A stretch of 39,048 bases of DNA from Bacteroidales bacterium (lineage in GTDB: Bacteria > Bacteroidota > Bacteroidia > Bacteroidales > F082): NCBI GenBank assembly GCA_017548125.1, contig JAFYNK010000092.1:1-39048 (forward strand), written 5' to 3'. Both the position numbers and the translations under genes were made by a program. Of this stretch, positions 33,045 to 39,048 are shown piece by piece (position 1 is the first letter of the stretch; every line of letters begins with the position of its first letter). The notes under the pieces were generated by a model that worked only from the letters and a program-made list of their open reading frames with translations, was not told the origin of the DNA and ran no database searches.

Positions 33045-34388
33045 TCAACTTCTAACTCTCTTCAAAAACGTTTCTACTTCAGAATATGAGACAGTTTTGT
33101 CGTTGAAATATTCTGTTGCCTGAGTCTTTTCTTTTTCAGTAGCGCCAAGTTGATTGAGTATATTGGCAAGGTGCATTTTCATGTGACCTTGTTGTATTCC
33201 TTTTGTTGTCAATGACTTAACGGCAGCGTAATTGTTGGCAAGTCCCATTGTGGCAGCAATCATCATGAGTTCTTTCGCTGAAGGATTGCCGAGCAGTTCC
33301 AATGATTTTTTTGCCAGAGGATGCAATGATGTCAAGCCGCCCACTGTTCCGAGAGCGAGAGGAATGTCGAGAGTGAAACGGAAGGTATCGTCTTGAATCT
33401 CAACGTATGAAAGACTTTTATATTGTCCGTCTTTTGCTGCGTAGGAGTGACCTGCTGCCTCTGTGGCTCTGAAGTCGTTGCCTGTCGCGATGACGACAGC
33501 ATCGATGCCGTTATATATTCCTTTGTTGTGAGTTGTCGCGCGATAAGGATCGATGAGTGCGATATCTACGGCCTTCTTGAATTTGTTGGCGAAAGCCTTT
33601 CCGTCGAGGTTCTCGTCAACGCCATTGAGCTGATTTGTAGGACATTCAACCCAGACTTTCACGCGGCATTCTGGTGTGTAGTTTGACAAGATACACATGA
33701 CTATTTCAACGTATCTGTCTTTCTCTTCAAGATTTTCTTGTCTTAGGAAGAAGTCTTGAAGCGTGCGTCCGAAAGTCTCCAATATAGAGTTGATGAAATT
33801 GGCGCCCATCGAGTCGCAGGTGTTGAAAGTGACGAGGAACTGATAGTAATCAGGGATTTTGTCGGTGTGGTCAACAAGTTGAATGTCAATGATTCCGCCT
33901 CCGCGTTTCGTCATCTTTTCTGTGATAGAAGATGTGCTTCTCAAAAATTCTGCTTTTATTTCAGGGAGGAGGCTGTTCAAGGTTTCTTTGTCGCCTTTCC
34001 AGCAGAAATGAACCTGACCTACTTTTTTGACATCGACTATCTCTGCGTGGAATCCGCCGCGTTCGCTCCAGAACTTCGCCGCCGCTGAGGCTGCTGCAAC
34101 AACAGAGCTCTCTTCTATAACCATAGGAACGACGTATGGCTTGCCGTTGATGACAACATTAGGTGAAACACCGTATGGAACGTGGAAATTAGAAATAGTG
34201 TTCTCGCTGAATTCGTCAAATTGTTTCTGCTTTTCTTTGTCTTGATACCAAAAACTTTTTAACAAATTAATAAATTCACTAGGATTTTCAATATATTCTG
34301 CAACAGCTTTCAGCTTGTCTTCCTTAAGAAGCTTGGAAAATCCTTTCAATATAATATCTCTTTTTCTTAAAGATGCACTCTCTTCCAT
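33045..34388 (-). CDS. mvaA: Hydroxymethylglutaryl-CoA reductase, class II type
   Basis: I use the ATG at 34388 (447 residues, MEESASLRKRDIILKGF); an upstream start would add 24 residues with no homology-like features. It reduces HMG-CoA to mevalonate, or runs in reverse in degradative relatives. Visible stretches are PYVVPMVIEESSVVAAAS, DPYRATTHNKGIYNG, DIPLALGTVGG and the catalytic-His loop GIQQGHMKMH near the C-terminus, as in class II (Pseudomonas mevalonii type) enzymes. It heads the mevalonate cluster. A minus-strand TATTTTTG (34414-34407) may be its -7 box. The HMG-CoA synthase gene is not in the window. Confidence 0.95.
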   Translation of the reverse strand: MEESASLRKRDIILKGFSKLLKEDKLKAVAEYIENPSEFINLLKSFWYQDKEKQKQFDEFSENTISNFHVPYGVSPNVVINGKPYVVPMVIEESSVVAAASAAAKFWSERGGFHAEIVDVKKVGQVHFCWKGDKETLNSLLPEIKAEFLRSTSSITEKMTKRGGGIIDIQLVDHTDKIPDYYQFLVTFNTCDSMGANFINSILETFGRTLQDFFLRQENLEEKDRYVEIVMCILSNYTPECRVKVWVECPTNQLNGVDENLDGKAFANKFKKAVDIALIDPYRATTHNKGIYNGIDAVVIATGNDFRATEAAGHSYAAKDGQYKSLSYVEIQDDTFRFTLDIPLALGTVGGLTSLHPLAKKSLELLGNPSAKELMMIAATMGLANNYAAVKSLTTKGIQQGHMKMHLANILNQLGATEKEKTQATEYFNDKTVSYSEVETFLKRVRS

Positions 34389-34427
34389 AATCAAATATAA
34401 ATTATGCAAAAATAATAAATTATTATC

Positions 34428-34456
34428 TTGAAAAAGCATAAAAAAATATATCTTTG
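34428..34456 (+). promoter_or_regulatory. Promoter of the first T9SS thioredoxin-like gene
   Basis: TTG at 34428-34430, an 18-base spacer, and TATCTTTG at 34449-34456 fit the Bacteroidota -33/-7 pattern. The third paralogue has the same arrangement at 37625-37653, and both are preceded by the bases TATC. The likely start is near 34462, leaving a leader of about 25 bases without Shine-Dalgarno sequence. The region also contains the divergent mvaA promoter. Confidence 0.7.
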
Positions 34457-34487
34457 CCAACTAATTATTTACAAAATCTTATCTCAA

Positions 34488-35885
34488 ATGAAAAAATTAT
34501 TTACCCTTATCATCGCGATTTTTTTATGTATAAACGTAAAGGCTCAAACATCTCTGACAGAAGCTGTTAACTTCACTGTTACAGAGTGTTACGGTGAAGA
34601 AGAAATCACTCTTTTCGATATATTAGACAGAGGGCAATATGTGCTTATTGATTTCTTTTTTATGAATTGCACGCCTTGTCAGACTGTGGCTCCTAAGGTT
34701 GCTGAAGCGTACCGTGCTTTGGGTTGCAATCAACATGATGTTTTCTTCATGGAAATTTCTCCTGTCGATAATGATGACGTGTGTCAATGGTGGGCTGAAC
34801 GCTATGGCGTGGAATATCCTACAGTAGGAAAAGATGGCGGCGGATTGGAAGTTGATGAAATTTATGACATTCATTCTTATCCTACCTTCGTCCTCATCGC
34901 TCCTGACAGATCAATAGCATTCCAAGATATTGACATTTACCCAATTCCAGATGCTCAGACAATCATCGATTATCTAGCTCCATTTGGTATAGAAGAACAT
35001 AGCTGCGATGAAGCTCCAGAAATTAACCCATCTGTAGAAATAACTTTGGACGAAGTGACAACAACATCTCTCAAGGCTACTTTCACTCCAAATGCAGACT
35101 GCGCAAAATATCATATCTTGGCTGACACTCAATCTAATATGGAAATGTGGATGTCTATGATGGGGGCTTCTTTGGAAGATTTAATCGTTATGTGGGGAGC
35201 TGAAAAGACTTCAACAGCAACATACACTTGGGATGAAATGGCGCCAAATACAGAATACACTATTTATGCTCTTCCTAAAGATGCAGACGGCAATGCCGGT
35301 GAATTAGTTACAACTACCGTCACAACAGAACAAGCTGGTGGAACAGGTACTTCAGTCATCGAACTCGTCGTTGAAGTTATGACAAAGACTTCAGTGAAAA
35401 CAACAGCAACTCCAAACGAAGAAACAGCAGTATATCATTATGGCTTGATAGAAAAATCTTATTTCGATGAAATAGGCGAGGAAGCAGCGGTACAGATATT
35501 CCGCGAAGATCCATATCCATTCTATGAAGTTGACGTATGGGAATGGATTGACCTTACTCCAGAAACAGATTATTACGCAATAGCAACAGGCCAGAACTCA
35601 GAAGGCGAATGGGGCGAGACAACGATAGTTCCTTTCAGAACAGAAGTAGAAGGCTGCGACGAGTTTGTAAAGACTAATTTCAGCGTTTATCCAAATCCAG
35701 CTTCTTCAACTGTCAATATAATTTCTGATGCAATGGGAACAGCTAGAATCTTTGACATGACATCACGCTGCGTAATGGAAGTTGAAATCAACGATTTGAA
35801 CACAACAATAAATGTTGAAACTTTAAATAAAGGTGTTTATTTCATCAATGTTAACGAAAGCGTTAAGAAGTTGGTGGTGAAATAA
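34488..35885 (+). CDS. Secreted thioredoxin-like protein with T9SS sorting domain, paralogue 1
   Basis: 465 residues from the ATG at 34488, the start that gives a clean signal peptide (MKKLFTLIIAIFLCINVKAQ). A thioredoxin-like domain follows (about 21-175) with active-site CTPC at 61-64 and the cis-Pro region IHSYPTFVLIAPD. Two beta-sandwich-like modules of about 100 residues come next; each has the pattern KATFTPNADCAKYHILA / KTTATPNEETAVYHYGL. The end is a type A T9SS sorting domain (FSVYPNPASSTVNI, then IFDMTSRCV and LNKGVYFINV). The protein is expected to cross the outer membrane by T9SS and be surface-attached or released. Its substrate is unknown; disulfide exchange is inferred from CTPC. 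Confidence 0.9.
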   Translation: MKKLFTLIIAIFLCINVKAQTSLTEAVNFTVTECYGEEEITLFDILDRGQYVLIDFFFMNCTPCQTVAPKVAEAYRALGCNQHDVFFMEISPVDNDDVCQWWAERYGVEYPTVGKDGGGLEVDEIYDIHSYPTFVLIAPDRSIAFQDIDIYPIPDAQTIIDYLAPFGIEEHSCDEAPEINPSVEITLDEVTTTSLKATFTPNADCAKYHILADTQSNMEMWMSMMGASLEDLIVMWGAEKTSTATYTWDEMAPNTEYTIYALPKDADGNAGELVTTTVTTEQAGGTGTSVIELVVEVMTKTSVKTTATPNEETAVYHYGLIEKSYFDEIGEEAAVQIFREDPYPFYEVDVWEWIDLTPETDYYAIATGQNSEGEWGETTIVPFRTEVEGCDEFVKTNFSVYPNPASSTVNIISDAMGTARIFDMTSRCVMEVEINDLNTTINVETLNKGVYFINVNESVKKLVVK

Positions 35886-35894
35886 ATAAATGCC

Positions 35895-35939
35895 TTCGAC
35901 AAGCTCAGACACCAACAGACGGTGGTTGAGCTTGTCGAA
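35895..35939. repeat. Palindromic cttcgacaagctca element
   Basis: TTCGACAAGCTCA (35895-35907) pairs perfectly with TGAGCTTGTCGAA (35927-35939). The element lies ten bases after a stop codon. Elements with this core are, from general knowledge, common intergenic repeats in diverse bacteria. Without a U-tract it is a poor intrinsic terminator. Confidence 0.75.
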
Positions 35940-35975
35940 ACCACAAATACCCCCAAAATTTAGTTTAACATAAAA

Positions 35976-36020
35976 TTTTTCCGTTTTATATATTTTTTTA
36001 TATTTATTTAAACGGAAAAA
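35976..36020. promoter_or_regulatory. Inverted repeat in the promoter region of paralogue 2
   Basis: TTTTTCCGTTT (35976-35986) and AAACGGAAAAA (36010-36020) form a perfect 11-base inverted repeat around a 23-base pure A/T centre. It ends five bases before the -7 box TAACTTTG (36025-36032), at the place where the -33 element should be and where only TTA is found. It could be an activator site, or a hairpin ending the upstream transcript. Confidence 0.5.
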
Positions 36021-36074
36021 TAAGTAACTTTGCAGAAATTTTCAAATCACATTAAATTAACATTATTTTAAAAG

Positions 36075-37496
36075 ATGAAAAAACTTTTTACTTTATTCAT
36101 TGCTCTCGTATTGAGCATTGGTGTCAGCGCACAATGTCCTTTGACAGAAGCTGTTGACTTTAAAACAGTTGACCACCATGGTCAAGAAATTCATTTGTTT
36201 GACATCCTCGACGGAGGTCAATACGTTTTGATTGACTTCTTTTTCACTTCATGTGGTCCTTGCCAAAATGCTGCTCCTAAAGTTGTTGACGCTTACTACG
36301 CATTAGGTTGCAACCAACATGACGTTTTCTTCATGGAAATCTCTCCATCAGACCACAATGATGCACCTTACTACTTCATCGACAACTGGATTGCAAACTA
36401 CGGTGTTGAATATCCAACAATCTATTTGACAAGTGGCGGTGAAAATTCAGGTGAAGACATTTGCAACATGTACCAAATCCCAGCTTATCCAACAATGGTT
36501 CTCATCTCTCCAGATCGTAAAATCGTTGTTCAAGACATTTGGCCAGTTAACTCAGTTGAAACAATCCTTGACACTCTCGCACCATTCGGCATTGAAGAAC
36601 ACGAATGTGACGGCAACACACAAGCTCCAGCTATCGTTTTAGATATTGAAAGAGAAGCATCATACGCTATCGATGCTAAATTCACTCCAAACGCAGCAAG
36701 CGCATCTTACTACGTTTTAGCAAGTACACAAGCTGGTCTTAACGCTGAAGCTATTAAAGCACAAGGTACAGAACTCACAGAAGGTGGCGTTCACACATTC
36801 ACAGGTTTATCAGCTTCAACAGATTATAATATCTACGCTCTTCCAGTAAGCGCTGAAGGTGAATTTGGTGAAGTTAAAGTTGAAACAGCTAAGACAAAAT
36901 GTGAAGCAACAGCTGGTGAAGCAGCTATCGAACTTAACGTTGCTGTAGTTCCTGGTTTCGTTATCGCTGACGCTTTCCCAAATAGCGCAACATCAGAATA
37001 CCACTACGCTTTCGTTAAAGTTTCTAAATTTGAAGAATGGGGCGAAGAATACGCTATCTTCCAATTATTACGCGACAACAACCCAGTTTGCGGTAACGAC
37101 TTCTGGCAATTAGACGTTGCTTACTTCGAAGAAGGCGTTGAATACTATTGCTATGGTATCGGTTACAATGCTGAAGCAGAATTAGGCGAACCAACATACG
37201 TTAGATTTACAGTTGGCGAAGGCGGCGGCGACGATGATGATCCAGAAGATCCAGAAGATCCAGATTACATCGCTGAAAATTCAAGCATCGAATTCACAGT
37301 TAACCCTAACCCAGCTAAGTCATCAGTTAACGTTAACTTAAACGGCGACGCTCAAGTTAAATTCTTCGACATGACAGGCCGCTGCGTAAAAGAAGTTAAC
37401 GCAATCAACAATACAACAATCAATATCGAAGACTTAAACAAAGGTATTTACTTTGTAAACGTCAACGGTAATGTTCAAAAACTCGTTGTTGAATAA
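36075..37496 (+). CDS. Secreted thioredoxin-like protein with T9SS sorting domain, paralogue 2
   Basis: 473 residues. Signal peptide MKKLFTLFIALVLSIGVSAQ, thioredoxin-like domain with CGPC at 60-63, a cis-Pro region QIPAYPTMVLISPD, two beta-sandwich-like modules, an acidic linker (GGGDDDDPEDPEDPDYI), and a T9SS sorting domain (FTVNPNPAKSSVNV to VQKLVVE). Codon choice is strikingly narrow (cca for Pro, aca for Thr, gct/gtt for Ala/Val, aac for Asn), unlike its neighbours, which suggests very high expression. The closest relative in the window is paralogue 1 over the thioredoxin domain. It ends before a strong terminator. Confidence 0.9.
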   Translation: MKKLFTLFIALVLSIGVSAQCPLTEAVDFKTVDHHGQEIHLFDILDGGQYVLIDFFFTSCGPCQNAAPKVVDAYYALGCNQHDVFFMEISPSDHNDAPYYFIDNWIANYGVEYPTIYLTSGGENSGEDICNMYQIPAYPTMVLISPDRKIVVQDIWPVNSVETILDTLAPFGIEEHECDGNTQAPAIVLDIEREASYAIDAKFTPNAASASYYVLASTQAGLNAEAIKAQGTELTEGGVHTFTGLSASTDYNIYALPVSAEGEFGEVKVETAKTKCEATAGEAAIELNVAVVPGFVIADAFPNSATSEYHYAFVKVSKFEEWGEEYAIFQLLRDNNPVCGNDFWQLDVAYFEEGVEYYCYGIGYNAEAELGEPTYVRFTVGEGGGDDDDPEDPEDPDYIAENSSIEFTVNPNPAKSSVNVNLNGDAQVKFFDMTGRCVKEVNAINNTTINIEDLNKGIYFVNVNGNVQKLVVE

Positions 37497-37504
37497 TAAC
37501 AAGT

Positions 37505-37550
37505 AAAGACGCGCGGACGTGCGTCTCGCAAATAAAGGCGTACTCTGCGT
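37505..37550. repeat. Degenerate gagacgc/gcgtctc palindrome
   Basis: AGACGCGC and GTGCGTCT pair with one wobble around ggac, followed by a second ctgcgtctca word. It is the same element family as at 14974-15000, more worn. Confidence 0.6.
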
Positions 37551-37563
37551 CTCAATAAAACTC

Positions 37564-37605
37564 AAAACCCCAGAATCTCGGAATTATTTGAGATTCTGGG
37601 GTTTT
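37564..37605 (+). terminator. Strong intrinsic terminator after paralogue 2
   Basis: AAAACCCCAGAATCTC (37564-37579) pairs perfectly over 16 bases with GAGATTCTGGGGTTTT (37590-37605), followed by ctttt. Being flanked by A on one side and T on the other, it can act in both directions. Confidence 0.9.
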
Positions 37606-37624
37606 CTTTTTCTGAATTTGTATC

Positions 37625-37653
37625 TTGTTCTGTGGACTTTTTTTATATATTTG
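37625..37653 (+). promoter_or_regulatory. Promoter of paralogue 3
   Basis: TTG at 37625-37627, an 18-base spacer, and TATATTTG at 37646-37653 fit the Bacteroidota -33/-7 pattern, with the same spacing and preceding TATC as the promoter of paralogue 1. The start codon is 30 bases downstream. Confidence 0.7.
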
Positions 37654-37683
37654 CTATCTGATAAATCAATTTAAAATTAAGTT

Positions 37684-39048
37684 ATGAAGAGAATTTTACC
37701 ATTACTTTTTGCATTAATTTTCAGTCTTAACGTAAAGGCGCAGACTCCTTTGACAGAGGCAGTTAACTTTACATCAGTAGCTCTCAATGGCGAACATATA
37801 GATTTGTTTGAAATATTGGACGGCGGACAATATGTGCTTATTGAATTTTTCTACAGTACTTCTTCTGGAGCTTTGACATACGTTAATAAAATGATACAGT
37901 CATATCAATATTTCGGATGCAACGAGCATGATGTATATTATATGGAGATATCTCGTTTCGATAATGCAGCTAACGCAAGAGCATGGTGCAACGAATACGG
38001 AATAATGTTCCCAACAATACATACCGAATCGGAAGGCGATTCCGGCGATGAGATATGCCAGATGTATCAGATTCCAATTTATCCAACAGTGATATTGATA
38101 GCTCCAAACCGTGAGATCGTGCTTCAGCAGATTTACCCTGTGATGTATGTAGAGAACATCATCGATGCACTCACTCCATTCGGAATCGAGGAACATGAAT
38201 GCAGCGCTGTGCTTCCTGAGGTGTCGATGGAAGTGTTGAAAAAATCTTCAACAACTATGATGGTGGAGTTTGAGCCTAACTTCGTCTGTGAGTCGTATCA
38301 TTTTTTGATGGGCGAAGGCGACATCTTGGAAGAGCAGGACATTCCTCTTGAACAGCTTCTGGAGGAACAAGGCATTGAGAAATCAGATGATTGCATTTAT
38401 ATTTGGAATGATTTGAAACCGGAGACTACATATAATATTTATGTGCTTCCTGAAAACTTTGAAGGTACTCATGGCGAAATTGAAAAGATGAGCGTGGCTA
38501 CTTTGGCGGTGGCAGGACCATCTGTGATAGAACTGGAAGTTGAAGTCATGAGTGAGACACAGGTATATACAAAGGCGACACCTAACGAATTTACAGGCGA
38601 ATATCATTATGGATTGTTCTTTAAAGATGAATATGAAGAACTTGAAGAGTCGGAGATAATAGATATTCTCTTTGGTGACGAATTTCCTTTATATGCCGAA
38701 GACGAATGGCTTTGGGACGAGCTTCCTCCTTTGACGGATTATTATGCTGTCGCTGTGGGAATGAATACTGACGACGTTATGGGAGAATTGACAGTGGTGC
38801 CGTTCAGAACAGAAATGGAATCATGTATGGAAATTGAAAACATTAAGTTTGAAATGACGCCAAATCCTGCTAAATCGACAGTCAGCGTTAAATTCCAAGG
38901 CAGCGCTGAAATAAGAATCTTCGATATGACAGGCCGCTGCGTGAAAGAAGTTAGCGCTGTGGATAACGCGACAATCAATGTTGAAGACTTGAACAAAGGT
39001 ATCTACTTTGTTAACGTAAACGGTAAAGTTGAGAAACTCGTTATCGAA
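37684..39048 (+). CDS. Secreted thioredoxin-fold protein lacking CxxC, with T9SS sorting domain, paralogue 3 (3' partial)
   Basis: The open frame of 455 codons reaches the last base of the window with no stop, but the sorting domain appears complete (FEMTPNPAKSTVSV, IFDMTGRCVKEV, LNKGIYFVNV, VEKLVIE), so probably only the stop codon is missing. Signal peptide MKRILPLLFALIFSLNVKAQ. The thioredoxin-like domain keeps the frame of its paralogues (LFEILDGGQYVLIEFF; QIPIYPTVILIAPN), but the CxxC positions 60 and 63 are Ser and Ala (STSSGAL). It can have no thioredoxin redox activity, so binding is more likely than catalysis. Two beta-sandwich-like modules lie between. Confidence 0.88.
   Translation, partial: MKRILPLLFALIFSLNVKAQTPLTEAVNFTSVALNGEHIDLFEILDGGQYVLIEFFYSTSSGALTYVNKMIQSYQYFGCNEHDVYYMEISRFDNAANARAWCNEYGIMFPTIHTESEGDSGDEICQMYQIPIYPTVILIAPNREIVLQQIYPVMYVENIIDALTPFGIEEHECSAVLPEVSMEVLKKSSTTMMVEFEPNFVCESYHFLMGEGDILEEQDIPLEQLLEEQGIEKSDDCIYIWNDLKPETTYNIYVLPENFEGTHGEIEKMSVATLAVAGPSVIELEVEVMSETQVYTKATPNEFTGEYHYGLFFKDEYEELEESEIIDILFGDEFPLYAEDEWLWDELPPLTDYYAVAVGMNTDDVMGELTVVPFRTEMESCMEIENIKFEMTPNPAKSTVSVKFQGSAEIRIFDMTGRCVKEVSAVDNATINVEDLNKGIYFVNVNGKVEKLVIE

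Noticed and set aside
36121-36140. Lipoprotein signal in paralogue 2 because Cys follows SAQ
   Set aside because: The residue before Cys is Gln, which does not fit a lipobox; paralogues 1 and 3 have Thr at the same position, so normal signal peptidase cleavage after AQ is more likely.
37684-39048. Pseudogene call for the third thioredoxin-like paralogue
   Set aside because: Although the CxxC is lost, the frame is open for 455 codons, the signal peptide and sorting domain are intact, and a good promoter precedes it.

Overview
The window comes from an uncultured or unnamed member of the Bacteroidota, most likely order Bacteroidales. The evidence is a DUF4492-cydAB locus, UpxY-type antitermination, type IX secretion (T9SS) C-terminal sorting domains, a PepSY-like exported protein, -7 boxes of the form TAnnTTTG, and an almost complete lack of Shine-Dalgarno sequences. 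The DNA is AT-rich and densely coded. No rRNA, tRNA, CRISPR array, insertion sequence or prophage was seen, and no gene-free stretch exceeds 300 bases.

Layout. 1-3.3 kb: DUF4492 protein and cytochrome bd oxidase (cydA, cydB), ending in a bidirectional hairpin. 3.3-7.65 kb, minus strand: a small lipoprotein (possibly GldH-like), a Wza-type export lipoprotein, a Wzc-type tyrosine kinase with an extreme Gly-Tyr tail, and an UpxY/NusG-like antiterminator placed last. 7.8-10.9 kb, plus: the cell-elongation pair mrdA (PBP2) and rodA. 10.9-13.7 kb, minus: an AT-rich restriction-modification pair resembling AccI. 13.9-20.4 kb, minus: pfkA, aspS, a U32-family (RlhA/TrhP-like) protein and an AlbA-type ATP-binding regulator. 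20.6-22.6 kb, plus: an orphan lipoprotein and an AAA ATPase of the DUF4143 type. 22.7-24.4 kb, minus: a radical SAM protein fused to a DUF6873-like domain. 24.5-29.3 kb, plus: four exported proteins of unknown function, the last a large leucine-rich-repeat protein. 29.4-29.9 kb, minus: PepSY-like protein. 30.0-34.4 kb, minus: a mevalonate-pathway cluster (HMG-CoA reductase, GYDIA-family GHMP kinase, diphosphomevalonate decarboxylase, mevalonate kinase). 34.5-39.05 kb, plus: three paralogous secreted proteins, each with a thioredoxin-like domain, two beta-sandwich-like modules and a T9SS sorting domain. The third has lost both redox cysteines and runs off the window end.

The most unusual signal is not a gene. 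The window is peppered with several unrelated families of short-period repeats (7, 8, 11 and 14 nt, plus looser ones) found both between genes and in frame inside conserved enzymes. The 7-nt family lies between mrdA and rodA and occurs three more times inside the two GHMP kinase genes of the mevalonate cluster. The 8-nt family occurs twice in the U32 gene. An 11-nt family forms a 33-residue segment in the AlbA-type protein. A looser family sits in the linker of the radical SAM fusion. The 7- and 8-nt families are stop-free in all six frames and occur within genes. The 14-nt family contains stops in every frame and is seen at a gene's 3' end, where it supplies the stop codon.
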